DNA of 44,421 bases from CAYNST01 sp964399955 (GCA_964399955.1 CAYNST010000015.1:1-44421), one strand, 5' to 3'; counted from the first letter of the stretch, positions 1-7,435 are shown. The notes: generated by a model from the letters alone, not told the origin. Program-made: numbers and translations.

Positions 1-54
1 TTGGCGCGTTTTCAGGTGCAACAGAGGCGATGATGAAACGTCAACAGACCCTAA

Positions 55-618
55 CTATTGAGTGCTTCCCGCCGTCCCGGAACCGCCAGCGGGCGTATTT
101 CCCTCCGTCGCTCCCAGCGCTTCTGGAGCTGGGTTTTCTTCAATGTATCTGTCCAGCGCCCCCACATCCAAAAAGGGTGACGCATCTATTTTTTCGGCAT
201 CCATCATCTGCGCCAGGCGCTGCAGGCTGCTGAGAATCATGCTTTGCTCCCAGTCCGCCAGCTCGCCAAAGCGAACAATGAAGCTTTCCTGCAGCGCTGT
301 GGGGGCCTTGTCCAGAGTGTCTTTGCCCGCGTCAGTCAAATGCAGCCACACAAAACGTTTGTCGTTTTTGGATCTTACCCTCTGCACCAACCCCCGGCTT
401 TCCAGGCGCACGATGATGTTGGTGACCGTGGCCTGACTCAGGCTTATTTGTTTTGCCAGGGTGCCAATGGTGGTGTCTTCACTGGAGCGTATGGCCTGCA
501 TCAGCAGCAGTTGGGGCGCGGTGAGGCCGGAGGTCTTGCTTAACCGCTTAGAGTGAATGTCGGCCGCGCGGATGATTCTTCGCAGGGCAGAAAGAACTTC
601 GTGAATGCTGGCGCTCAT
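55..618 (-). CDS. ectR: MarR-family regulator of ectoine genes (EctR-like)
   Basis: This encodes a 187-residue MarR-type winged-helix repressor. The segment TTIGTLAKQISLSQATVTNI (about residues 48-67) is the recognition-helix region. It is followed by a wing that includes the conserved DKR-F and LT-G-K motifs. The frame is open upstream, but the ATG at 618 (protein start MSASIHEV) fits family length. It lies next to a weak GAGA ribosome-binding sequence and downstream of a perfect TATAAT on the minus strand. The gene is divergent from ectABC-ask, the arrangement described for EctR in halophilic methylotrophs, where it represses the ectoine operon. The Ala/Gly/Pro-rich C-terminal tail of about 30 residues is not part of the fold. 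MarR membership is clear; control of ectA is inferred from position. Confidence 0.85.
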   Translation of the reverse strand: MSASIHEVLSALRRIIRAADIHSKRLSKTSGLTAPQLLLMQAIRSSEDTTIGTLAKQISLSQATVTNIIVRLESRGLVQRVRSKNDKRFVWLHLTDAGKDTLDKAPTALQESFIVRFGELADWEQSMILSSLQRLAQMMDAEKIDASPFLDVGALDRYIEENPAPEALGATEGNTPAGGSGTAGSTQ

Positions 619-648
619 TGGTTTCTCGTACGGGTCTGTTGTTGGCGA

Positions 649-654
649 ATTATA
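649..654 (-). promoter_or_regulatory. -10 element of the ectR promoter
   Basis: On the minus strand these six bases read TATAAT, a perfect sigma-70 -10 box, 31 bases upstream of the proposed ectR start codon. No convincing -35 box sits 16-18 bases further upstream (the bases there read TCGCCT). If the promoter is real it is therefore probably weak or activator-dependent. Confidence 0.5.
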
Positions 655-688
655 GGCCGTGGTGCGTCGGCAGGCGACTGCCGCCATT

Positions 689-712
689 ATCTTTAGTGCT
701 GAAAGTAAAGAT
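689..712. promoter_or_regulatory. Perfect 7-bp inverted repeat between ectR and ectA, candidate EctR operator
   Basis: ATCTTTA (689-695) and TAAAGAT (706-712) form a perfect dyad with a 10-base spacer, in the 230-bp region between the divergent ectR and ectA genes. MarR-family dimers bind palindromes of about this overall size. The site lies upstream of the ectR -10 box and about 75 bases upstream of the ectA -35 box. It is therefore better placed for ectR autoregulation than for direct occlusion at ectA. Function is inferred. Confidence 0.4.
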
Positions 713-786
713 TCCGCCGAGTGTTATTCGGTTACGGAATCCCGATGAGGATTATGGCTTAAATTGGCTAATATTTGTACATCGCC

Positions 787-815
787 TTGATCGAAAGCCG
801 TGTTTGCGTCATAAT
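787..815 (+). promoter_or_regulatory. Sigma-70 promoter of the ectoine operon
   Basis: TTGATC (787-792) and CATAAT (810-815) are separated by exactly 17 bases. They match the -35 consensus at 4 of 6 positions and the -10 consensus at 5 of 6. Transcription would begin near 822. An ATG at 828 would then be nearly leaderless, and the ATG at 849 would have a leader of about 27 bases. This supports 849 as the ectA start. Confidence 0.55.
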
Positions 816-848
816 TACGCCCAACATATGCATCGAGCTATAAGTAAT

Positions 849-1436
849 ATGAGTGATTTATCAGATCGTGTGGCCCCAGACCGCACGACCCAGCAGCACC
901 CCGACAACAGCCAACCCGTCAACAACCCACCCTCTCTCAGCTTGCAGTTTCGCACCCCCCGGGCCGAAGATGGCCCCGAAGTCAGCGCCTTGATTCAGCG
1001 CTGTCCGCCGCTGGACAACAACTCCCGCTATTGCAACCTGTTGCAGTGCAGCCACTTTGCGCCCACCTGTGTGCTGGTTGAAAGTAACGGCAAGGTGGTG
1101 GGGTTTGTCTCGGGCTACTTGATCCCAGACCGGCCAGATACCTTGTTTATTTGGCAGATAGCTGTGGACGAGAGCATGCGCGGCCAGAAGCTGGCAGCAC
1201 GTATGGTCAACCACATTCTGCAACGCGAGCCGCTGCGCTCGGTGCGCTACATAGAAACCACCATCACGCCCGCTAATCTTGCCTCGCAAGCGGTGTTCCT
1301 GCGGCTTGCGGAATCCTTGAGTGCCGAACTTGCGCGCTCGGTGCTTTTTGCCCGTGATACCCATTTTGCCGGCTTGCACGACGACGAAGTGCTCTTCCGC
1401 ATTGGCCCCTTTTCAAACTCTCAGACCAAATCCTAA
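849..1436 (+). CDS. ectA: L-2,4-diaminobutyrate N-acetyltransferase EctA
   Basis: EctA acetylates L-2,4-diaminobutyrate with acetyl-CoA, the second step of ectoine synthesis, in the cytoplasm. The 195-residue product carries a GNAT fold. IWQIAVDESMRGQKLAARMV is the acetyl-CoA-binding strand-loop-helix, and the substrate-side motif CPPLDNNSRYCNLLQC is typical of EctA. The start at 849 was chosen because the promoter at 787-815 leaves almost no leader for the ATG at 828. The first 35 or so residues are polar and not conserved in the fold. The gene leads the ectA-ectB-ectC-ask operon, with ectB 11 bases downstream behind a strong ribosome-binding site. Nothing is missing from the domain. Confidence 0.93.
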   Translation: MSDLSDRVAPDRTTQQHPDNSQPVNNPPSLSLQFRTPRAEDGPEVSALIQRCPPLDNNSRYCNLLQCSHFAPTCVLVESNGKVVGFVSGYLIPDRPDTLFIWQIAVDESMRGQKLAARMVNHILQREPLRSVRYIETTITPANLASQAVFLRLAESLSAELARSVLFARDTHFAGLHDDEVLFRIGPFSNSQTKS

Positions 1437-1447
1437 AGGAGAATTCC

Positions 1448-2722
1448 ATGTCCATATTCGCAGAAGCGGAATCCAATGTAATGGTCTATGCCCGTTCATT
1501 CCCCGTTACCTTCACCAAAGCAAAAGGTGAGTTCCTTTACGACGAAGCGGGCAACCGCTACCTGGACTTTCTGGCCGGCGCCGGCTCTCTTAACTACGGG
1601 CACAACAACCCGGTGTTGAAGCAAAAACTCATTGATTACATTGCCGATGACGGCATTGCGCACGGCTTAGACATGCATACCCAGGCCAAGGGCCGGTTCA
1701 TGAGTGCGTTCCGTGACACCATTCTTGCCCCCCGCGACATGGATTACCGCTTTCAATTCACCGGGCCCACCGGTGCCAATGCCGTTGAAGCGGCATTTAA
1801 ACTGGCGCGCAAGGTGACCGGACGCAGCACCATTGTGTCTTTCACCAACGGCTTTCACGGTGTGACCCTGGGGGCCGTAGCGGCAACCGGTAACGGGCTG
1901 CATCGCGGTGGTGCCGGGGTGGGTTTGTCCAATGTTACGCGCATGCCGTTCTGTGGTTATCACGGCCAGGATGTAGACACCCTGAAGATGTTTGAGCGTC
2001 AGTTGGCGGACCCTTCCAGCGGTGTTGACATGCCGGCGGCTGTGATTGTGGAAGTTATCCAGGGCGAGGGCGGTTTGAACATTGCCCAGGACAGCTGGCT
2101 GCAGGGCCTGGAAAAGATCTGCCGCAAGTTTGATATTTTGCTGATTGTTGATGATATTCAAGCCGGTTGCGGCCGCACCGGGACCTTCTTCAGCTTTGAA
2201 AAGAGCGGCATTCAGCCAGATATCATTACCCTGTCCAAATCCTTAAGCGGCTTTGGATTGCCCATGGCGCTTCTGTTGATGAAGCCCGAGCACGATCAAT
2301 GGGCACCGGGTGAGCACAACGGCACCTTCCGCGGCAACAATCACGCATTTATTACCGCCGCCGCCGCGCTGGAGAAGTACTGGGCCGATGAAACATTCCA
2401 AAAAGATGTTCAGCGCAAGGCAGACATTGTCACCAAGGCACTGAAGAACATCTGTGACAAATACGGCGTGGCCAAAATGCGGGTTAAGGGGCGCGGCCTT
2501 ATGCAGGGGTTGTCCTGTCCATCCGGTGAAATTGCCAGCCAGATCAGCGCGCGTGCCTTTACCAAAAACCTGATCATTGAAACCGCCGGCAACCACGGCC
2601 AGGTGGTCAAGTGCCTGTGCCCGCTAACCATCACTGATGAAAACCTGAAAGCTGGGCTGGAGTTGCTGGCGCAAAGTGTGCGTGAAGTGATGCAACCTTC
2701 CGTCGTCAGCGCAGCATCTTGA
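1448..2722 (+). CDS. ectB: Diaminobutyrate--2-oxoglutarate transaminase EctB
   Basis: EctB converts L-aspartate 4-semialdehyde to L-2,4-diaminobutyrate using glutamate as amino donor, the first committed step of ectoine synthesis. The 424-residue class III aminotransferase has the usual length. The PLP lysine is K264 in the motif ITLSKSLSGFG. The ring-nitrogen aspartate lies in LLIVDDIQAGCGRTG (D235/D236), and FTGPTGANAVEAA (about residues 104-116) forms the phosphate-binding region. A strong ribosome-binding site, AAAGGAG at 1435-1441, fixes the start. It follows ectA directly and is followed by ectC after 16 bases. Its substrate is made by Asd (39509-40612) and the operon-encoded aspartokinase. 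Confidence 0.96.
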   Translation: MSIFAEAESNVMVYARSFPVTFTKAKGEFLYDEAGNRYLDFLAGAGSLNYGHNNPVLKQKLIDYIADDGIAHGLDMHTQAKGRFMSAFRDTILAPRDMDYRFQFTGPTGANAVEAAFKLARKVTGRSTIVSFTNGFHGVTLGAVAATGNGLHRGGAGVGLSNVTRMPFCGYHGQDVDTLKMFERQLADPSSGVDMPAAVIVEVIQGEGGLNIAQDSWLQGLEKICRKFDILLIVDDIQAGCGRTGTFFSFEKSGIQPDIITLSKSLSGFGLPMALLLMKPEHDQWAPGEHNGTFRGNNHAFITAAAALEKYWADETFQKDVQRKADIVTKALKNICDKYGVAKMRVKGRGLMQGLSCPSGEIASQISARAFTKNLIIETAGNHGQVVKCLCPLTITDENLKAGLELLAQSVREVMQPSVVSAAS

Positions 2723-2738
2723 ATAAAGGAGAGAAGCA

Positions 2739-3137
2739 ATGATTGTCAGACAATTACAGGATGCAGAAAAGAGCGGGCGCAAAATTGTGAGCGAAGGCTG
2801 GGACAGTACCCGGTTGCTGCTGAAAAACGACAATATGGGGTTTTCTTTTCACATTACCACCATATTTGAGGGTGCAGAGCTGCCGTTGCACTACACCAAC
2901 CATCTGGAGTCGGTTTACTGCGTAAGCGGTGAGGGCTCGGTGGAGGACTGTGCTACATCTGAGGTTCATGCCATTGCGCCGGGGACCATTTACATTCTGG
3001 ACAAACACGACAAACACATTTTGCGTGCCAAGACAGAAATGAAAATGGCCTGTGTGTTCAATCCGCCCCTGCACGGCAAAGAAGTGCACGACGCTACGGG
3101 TGCTTATCCCACAGAGGCTGAAGCAGTGGCCGAATAG
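2739..3137 (+). CDS. ectC: L-ectoine synthase EctC
   Basis: EctC cyclises N-gamma-acetyl-diaminobutyrate to ectoine. The 132-residue protein is a single cupin barrel. The iron ligands known for the family are present at matching positions: E57 in HLESVY, Y85 in GTIYIL and H93 in DKHDKH. The start follows an AAAGGAG ribosome-binding site. A 10-bp perfect stem-loop straddles the stop codon and separates it from ask. No ectD hydroxylase gene lies in the window, so 5-hydroxyectoine production cannot be inferred from this locus. Confidence 0.96.
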   Translation: MIVRQLQDAEKSGRKIVSEGWDSTRLLLKNDNMGFSFHITTIFEGAELPLHYTNHLESVYCVSGEGSVEDCATSEVHAIAPGTIYILDKHDKHILRAKTEMKMACVFNPPLHGKEVHDATGAYPTEAEAVAE

Positions 3138-3148
3138 CCCACTGCTTC
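3120..3148 (+). repeat. Stem-loop spanning the ectC stop codon
   Basis: GAAGCAGTGG (3120-3129) and CCACTGCTTC (3139-3148) are perfect 10-bp arms around a 9-base loop, and the ectC stop codon TAG (3135-3137) lies in the loop. No T-tract follows, so this is not a standard intrinsic terminator. Its position suggests partial attenuation or RNA-end protection between ectC and ask. That role is inferred. Confidence 0.55.
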
Positions 3149-3180
3149 CGCGTGTCGAGCAAAACCAATAGAGGTAAGTT

Positions 3181-4617
3181 ATGTCACATACCGTCGAAAA
3201 GATAGGCGGCACATCAATGAGCAATTACGCGGCGGTGAGAGACAACATCATCTGCGGTGCTCGCCGGGCCAATCCGCTCAACAGTCGCATCATGGTGGTG
3301 TCCGCCTACGGCGGCGTCACCGATCTTCTCCTGGAGCACAAAAAATCCGGCAAACTGGGTGTTTTTGGGTTGTTTGCCACCAATGAAGACGGCCATTCCT
3401 GGCACGAGGGCATGGCTCAGGTGCGCGAGCGGATGCTGGAGATTAACGCCGAGTTATTCAAATGTGAATCGTCACTGGCGCGGGCCAACAAGTTCATTGG
3501 CGAGCGTCTGGATACCACCCAGCAGTGCCTGGCCGATCTGCAAAGGTTGTGCGAGCACGGGCATTTTTCCCTTAATTCACATCTGATGACGGTGCGTGAG
3601 CTGTTGGCAAGCCTGGGCGAGGCGCACAGCGCCTGGAACATGGCGCAGCTGTTGAAAAGCGACGGTATCAAAGCCAGCTTTATTGACTTGACCGGCTGGC
3701 AGAATGAAAACCACTGCACGCTGGACGAGCAAATACAAAACCGCTTGAAGGGTGTTGATTTGAGCAATCAAATCTTGATTGTGACCGGGTATACCCACTG
3801 CAGCGACGGCCTGATGGCCACCTTTGACCGTGGTTACAGCGAAATGACCTTTAGTCGAATTGCCGTGCTTACCGGTGCCGAAGAGGCCTTGATTCACAAA
3901 GAATATCATCTGAGCAGCGCCGACCCGCGCTTGGTGGGTGCCGACAAGGTGGTGCCCATTGGGCGCACCAATTATGACGTTGCCGACCAACTGGCCAATC
4001 TGGGAATGGAGGCCATTCACCCCAAGGCCGCCAAAGGGCTGCGTCAAAGCGGTATACCCCTGCGGGTTATGAACACCTTTGAGCCAGAGCACTCAGGCAC
4101 CTTGATAACCGGCGACTATGTCAGTGAGAAGCCCTGCGTAGAAATTATTGCCGGCCGCAAAAATGTGGTTGCACTGGAGTTGTTCAATCAAGATATGGTG
4201 GGTGATTTCTACGCCTATGAAAATACCATATCCGGTGTTTGCCAAAGATTTCGTGCGGCTTTGATAACCAAGGATGTCAACGCCAATACTTTCACCTATT
4301 ACCTGGCCACCAACAAAAAGAGCCTCAAGCGCATAGAGACCACCTTAACGGAGATTTATCCGGATGCGGAAATCCGTACGCGCAAAGTGGCGGTAGTGTC
4401 CGCCATTGGCAGTGACATGCAGGTGCCGGGTATATTGGCAAAAACCGTGGGCGCGCTGGCGGACGCGGGTATCAGTGTGCTGGCGGTGCACCAGTCTATT
4501 CGCCAGGTTGATATGCAATTTATTGTTGATGAAGACGACTACACCTTGGCGGTAAAAAGCCTGCACAAATGCCTGATAGAGGTGCACGATCACGGGATTG
4601 CGATATGCGCGGCCTGA
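3181..4617 (+). CDS. ask: Ectoine-operon aspartate kinase (Ask_Ect)
   Basis: Aspartokinase phosphorylates L-aspartate and feeds the aspartate-semialdehyde supply for ectoine. The 478-residue protein begins with the kinase signature K-x-GGTS (K7 to S12). The amino-acid-kinase core extends to about residue 310 and ends in HPKAAKGLRQSGIPLRVMN. The C-terminal third holds paired ACT domains (AVVSAIGSDMQVPGILAKTV and onward). Aspartokinases inside ectoine operons form a distinct subtype, commonly less sensitive to lysine/threonine feedback. This gene's position directly after ectC places it there. The start follows AGAGGTAAG. Its last 13 bases overlap the next gene. Confidence 0.93.
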   Translation: MSHTVEKIGGTSMSNYAAVRDNIICGARRANPLNSRIMVVSAYGGVTDLLLEHKKSGKLGVFGLFATNEDGHSWHEGMAQVRERMLEINAELFKCESSLARANKFIGERLDTTQQCLADLQRLCEHGHFSLNSHLMTVRELLASLGEAHSAWNMAQLLKSDGIKASFIDLTGWQNENHCTLDEQIQNRLKGVDLSNQILIVTGYTHCSDGLMATFDRGYSEMTFSRIAVLTGAEEALIHKEYHLSSADPRLVGADKVVPIGRTNYDVADQLANLGMEAIHPKAAKGLRQSGIPLRVMNTFEPEHSGTLITGDYVSEKPCVEIIAGRKNVVALELFNQDMVGDFYAYENTISGVCQRFRAALITKDVNANTFTYYLATNKKSLKRIETTLTEIYPDAEIRTRKVAVVSAIGSDMQVPGILAKTVGALADAGISVLAVHQSIRQVDMQFIVDEDDYTLAVKSLHKCLIEVHDHGIAICAA

Positions 4618-5531
4618 CAGCCGCACTGGGTATTGTGATTGCGTCATGCCTGCCTGGGCCACTGTTGGCCCAGCAGGCACCGGCGCAAACGGACGAGGCT
4701 CTGGCGCAACTGGATGAGCCGTTGTACAGCCCATTCATAGAGCGCTACATTCTTGACGATCTCCGCCTGCTCAGAACCGAGATGGCCGCCCAGCGTCTGG
4801 AGTTGACGCAACAGATTCTGGACAGAGACCTAATGGTTGCCGAGCAGGCCATGTCCTACTCCACCAACACCGTCACTTATTTTTTCTACCTGATTGCTGC
4901 AGTCAGCTCCGGCCTGGTGATTGTGGGCTGGACCACCATCCGCGACATTCGCGACAAGGTGCACAGCGCCGCCGATAAAGAAGTTCAGCGGTTGGTGGAA
5001 GTTTACGAACAACGGCTGAATTCCATAGAAAAACAACTGACGCAAAAGTCCCGGCACATTGACCAGAACCGGCAGGCCATTGAGCAGACCCAGGAGGTTC
5101 ACTCCTTGTGGCTGCGGGCCGCGCAGGAGCATTCCGGTCATTCCCGTATTGCCGTCTATGATGAGATTCTCAAAGCCCGCCCGTCCGACTGCGAAGCCAT
5201 TACTTATAAAGCGGATGCAGCACTTGAGTTGGGCGAGCCGCAGTGGGCCAAAAACCTGTGCTTGCAAGCCATTGCGATTGACCCGGAATACGGCCATGCG
5301 CATTACCAACTGGCGTGCGCCAATGCGGCTTTGGAAAACTATGACGAGGCGGTCAGCGGCATTGCCCGCGCGCTTAGCCTGAGCGAGAGCATCATGGAGG
5401 ACGTACTGCACGACCCGGCGCTGGAGTCGCTGCGCAACTACCCCGCCTTCAAAGACCTGTTGGAAGCACGAGCCATGAACTCCATTGCGCTTTCCATCGA
5501 GCAGCTTCCCAACAAGACGCCGGGGGCTTAG
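4605..5531 (+). CDS. Membrane-anchored TPR protein coupled to the ectoine operon
   Basis: This 308-residue protein is of unknown function. It has an N-terminal signal sequence (about residues 1-23), a transmembrane segment (about 90-110), a charged coiled coil (about 115-165) and tetratricopeptide-like repeats (about 180-265). A short segment ending in NYPAFKDLLEAR follows, resembling the C-terminal repeat seen in many bacterial TPR scaffolds. It starts inside the last codons of ask, which implies translational coupling and co-expression with ectABC-ask. The frame is open 36 bases upstream, but the ATG at 4605 gives a proper signal peptide. TPR proteins are usually binding scaffolds. A link to osmotic stress is suggested only by the operon. 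Confidence 0.75.
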   Translation: MRGLTAALGIVIASCLPGPLLAQQAPAQTDEALAQLDEPLYSPFIERYILDDLRLLRTEMAAQRLELTQQILDRDLMVAEQAMSYSTNTVTYFFYLIAAVSSGLVIVGWTTIRDIRDKVHSAADKEVQRLVEVYEQRLNSIEKQLTQKSRHIDQNRQAIEQTQEVHSLWLRAAQEHSGHSRIAVYDEILKARPSDCEAITYKADAALELGEPQWAKNLCLQAIAIDPEYGHAHYQLACANAALENYDEAVSGIARALSLSESIMEDVLHDPALESLRNYPAFKDLLEARAMNSIALSIEQLPNKTPGA

Positions 5532-5665
5532 AAAGGGCTCGGCCAGTTCCTGTGTCCACCCTTGTCTGCCCCCCCTGGCCGGGCCCCTTCACCTATCCGG
5601 AACTCTGCTACGCTTTATCTTCCAGGGGGTGAGACCCAGTGCGTGGCCTTTTTTGCAATCAGGTC

Positions 5666-5692
5666 TAAAGTTTTGCCCAGGCCCGCCGAAAC
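5666..5692 (+). promoter_or_regulatory. Sigma-28 (FliA) promoter of fliS
   Basis: TAAAGTTT (5666-5673) matches the sigma-28 -35 consensus exactly. It is followed after exactly 11 bases by GCCGAAAC (5685-5692), which matches 6 of 8 bases of the -10 consensus GCCGATAA. The site lies 52 bases upstream of the fliS start. This makes fliS a late, FliA-dependent gene separate from the ectoine operon upstream. Confidence 0.85.
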
Positions 5693-5744
5693 AGAAGTTA
5701 AGACACCTTGATACAACCCCTATTGGCTCTGGAGAGCAAGCATC

Positions 5745-6122
5745 GTGAATACTCAAGCTGCCATCAAATCCTACGCAAAGGTTCACAACCGCACCAATGT
5801 GGAAATCGCCTCACCGCACCGTCTGATAGACATGCTGTATGAAGGCGCTATAGAGCGGATAACCCAAGCCAAGGGCGCTATGGAATACGGCAATGTGGAG
5901 TTGAAGGGCGCTAAAATCAACAGTGCGGTCAGTATTATTGGTGGTCTGCGCGAGAGCCTAAACCCACAGGAGGGTGGGGATCTGGCCATGAACCTGGACA
6001 ATCTTTACGTGTATATCCAGAACCTGCTGGCACGTGCGCACTCGGATAACGACGCCGGCAAACTTGAAGAAGCCGCCACCTTGCTGGCCGACCTGCGTGA
6101 TGCCTGGAAGCAAATCCGCTGA
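5745..6122 (+). CDS. fliS: Flagellar export chaperone FliS
   Basis: FliS binds the C-terminus of newly made flagellin, prevents premature polymerisation and delivers it to the export gate. The 125-residue product has the family layout: an N-terminal helix with YAKV, the conserved ASPHRLIDMLYEGAIERI, GAKINSAVSIIGGLRESL, and a long helical bundle. It starts with GTG behind GGAGAG (5731-5736). A sigma-28 promoter precedes it. Unusually, no fliD or fliC lies upstream; the neighbour is the ectoine/TPR operon. A second fliS follows across an assembly gap. Confidence 0.92.
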   Translation: MNTQAAIKSYAKVHNRTNVEIASPHRLIDMLYEGAIERITQAKGAMEYGNVELKGAKINSAVSIIGGLRESLNPQEGGDLAMNLDNLYVYIQNLLARAHSDNDAGKLEEAATLLADLRDAWKQIR

Positions 6123-6154
6123 ACACCGCTGCGCGTTGATAGTCCATTCCCCAC

Positions 6155-6177
6155 CGCCCGGCGCACCTGCCCGGGCG
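6155..6177 (+). repeat. Stem-loop downstream of fliS
   Basis: CGCCCGG (6155-6161) and CCGGGCG (6171-6177) form a perfect 7-bp stem with a 9-base loop, 33 bases after the fliS stop. The U-tract expected of an intrinsic terminator is absent. It may be a weak or factor-assisted terminator. Confidence 0.35.
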
Positions 6178-6290
6178 CCCTGGTTGTCGAACGGCTACCG
6201 GTCGTTTTCATCCTTTTCCAAAATCAACGGGCAGGTGTGCAATAGCGCCGTTCCGGGTCAACAGGCCACTGTGCCGGCCATCATAGCCCA

Positions 6291-6390
6291 NNNNNNNNNN
6301 NNNNNNNNNNNNNNNNNNNNNNNNNNNNNNNNNNNNNNNNNNNNNNNNNNNNNNNNNNNNNNNNNNNNNNNNNNNNNNNNNNNNNNNNNN
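6291..6390. other. Assembly gap of 100 N between the two fliS genes
   Basis: Exactly 100 N indicate a scaffold join of unknown true length. It lies in a 381-base gene-free stretch (6123-6503). Apart from the stem-loop after fliS and a possible weak sigma-28-like -35 at 6439, I see no gene in the flanking sequence. Missing DNA could include a small gene. Confidence 0.98.
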
Positions 6391-6438
6391 TGCAGCCATT
6401 TTCTAAAAATGCACCTGTCTAATTGGCATCATCTCTGC

Positions 6439-6465
6439 TAAAGCTTCTGAAATGCTTGCGGGTGG
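6439..6465 (+). promoter_or_regulatory. Weak sigma-28-like promoter before the second fliS
   Basis: TAAAGCTT (6439-6446) matches 7 of 8 bases of the sigma-28 -35 box. At the correct 11-base spacing, the downstream octamer GCGGGTGG matches only 4 of 8 -10 bases. It is listed because the neighbouring flagellar genes carry better copies of the same motif. Confidence 0.3.
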
Positions 6466-6503
6466 CGTAAATTTGCCGCTTTCACAGACAATCAGGAGGC
6501 CAC

Positions 6504-6896
6504 ATGGTTAATGCTCAGGTTAAGCCGGTTGATGTTCAGCAGTACCGCGAGGTGGGTGCCGGCGCGCCTCATCGGATATTCTCGCTGCTGCTAGGCAGTG
6601 CCATAGAGCGCGCGGACCAGGCCGGCCACGCAGCGGCCGAACAGCGTTGGCAGGACCTGGCGGTGCTCATGCAGCGGTGTGTGGCGCTCATCAGCGGCTT
6701 GAGAAGCAGCCTGGATATGGAGGCGGGCAGTACCGCCAGCCGGCAGTTGGCGGAGGCCTACGACGCCATGCTGGAGCGGATCCATCAGAGCGAGCCGCGA
6801 ATGCTCAAAGCCGCCTTTGCCGATGTCAGCCGGTCATTGTTGATGCTCAAAGCCGAATGGGACGGCCGGGTTGCCACAGGTTTTGGTGGGCATTGA
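6504..6896 (+). CDS. Second, divergent FliS-family chaperone
   Basis: The 130-residue protein resembles FliS over its whole length. APHRIFSLLLGSAIERADQA matches the SPHRLIDMLYEGAIERITQA region of the first copy. LISGLRSSLDMEAGS matches IGGLRESLNPQEGG, and the C-terminal helix ends with LMLKAEWDG in place of LADLRDAWKQ. It starts behind a strong CAGGAGG site. Duplicate fliS genes occur in several gammaproteobacterial flagellar clusters. The second copy may serve another flagellin or act as a co-chaperone or regulator. The N-terminus is longer and the sequence is strongly diverged, so flagellin binding cannot be assumed. Confidence 0.78.
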   Translation: MVNAQVKPVDVQQYREVGAGAPHRIFSLLLGSAIERADQAGHAAAEQRWQDLAVLMQRCVALISGLRSSLDMEAGSTASRQLAEAYDAMLERIHQSEPRMLKAAFADVSRSLLMLKAEWDGRVATGFGGH

Positions 6897-6978
6897 GCCG
6901 CGCCAGGATCAGCTTGAACGCCAGGTGATGTCAGGGCTGGTCGGCTGTTCCGCGCCCTGTGGCAAGGCAAAAGAATCC

Positions 6979-7005
6979 TAAAGTTTTGCGGGGCCGGGTC
7001 GCTAA
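6979..7005 (+). promoter_or_regulatory. Sigma-28 (FliA) promoter before the fliT-like gene
   Basis: TAAAGTTT (6979-6986) is a perfect sigma-28 -35 box. After exactly 11 bases comes GTCGCTAA (6998-7005), which matches 6 of 8 bases of GCCGATAA. It lies 42 bases upstream of the ATG at 7048. It is the second near-consensus FliA site in 1.4 kb. Confidence 0.8.
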
Positions 7006-7047
7006 CTCTACTAATCCCTACAATCAGTAAGGTCAGTGGAGCAAAGC

Positions 7048-7326
7048 ATGAGTGTGATTACAGCGACCCATATGAACTTGACGAGAACTCGCCGGCAGAT
7101 GCAGGCGGCCTTCCTGGCGCAAGACTGGAACACCATCCACGAATGGGATCAACTGCTGACGGCTCAATTGAACCAGGCGTTTGAGGACCCTGGCCGTGAC
7201 AGCCAGCGGCTGACCTGCGAGCTGGAGAAGATTCTGGGCTTGTACGCCGATATAGTGGAGTGTTTGCCGGCCGCCAGCAACGACTACTGGAAGGCGCCGC
7301 AGGCGAAGGCACCGTTCGCAGAATAG
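7048..7326 (+). CDS. Small FliT-like flagellar chaperone
   Basis: This is a 92-residue, helix-rich, mostly acidic protein between fliS and fleQ. Position, size and a preceding sigma-28 promoter point to a FliT-type export chaperone, which in enterics binds the cap protein FliD. Sequence recognition is weak: I see a helix with MQAAFLAQDWNTIHEWDQLL and a second with LEKILGLYADIVECL, but no diagnostic motif. An in-frame GTG lies at 7036. The ATG at 7048 is preferred because GGAG (7038-7041) sits 6 bases upstream. An intrinsic terminator follows at once, so the unit ends here. Confidence 0.6.
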   Translation: MSVITATHMNLTRTRRQMQAAFLAQDWNTIHEWDQLLTAQLNQAFEDPGRDSQRLTCELEKILGLYADIVECLPAASNDYWKAPQAKAPFAE

Positions 7327-7336
7327 CCATACCGCC

Positions 7337-7366
7337 GCCCGGTGCCCGCCGGGCTTTTGTTTTTTT
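7337..7366 (+). terminator. Intrinsic terminator after the flagellar chaperone genes
   Basis: GCCCGG (7337-7342), a 6-base loop and CCGGGC (7349-7354) form a perfect stem followed by TTTTGTTTTTTT. It isolates fleQ transcription from the upstream late genes. Confidence 0.85.
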
Positions 7367-7435
7367 GCAATCTCTCGTCACCCCCCTGAAATTTTGCCAC
7401 CCCCAGGTTTCTGCTGCTGATCATCCGCCAAGAAT

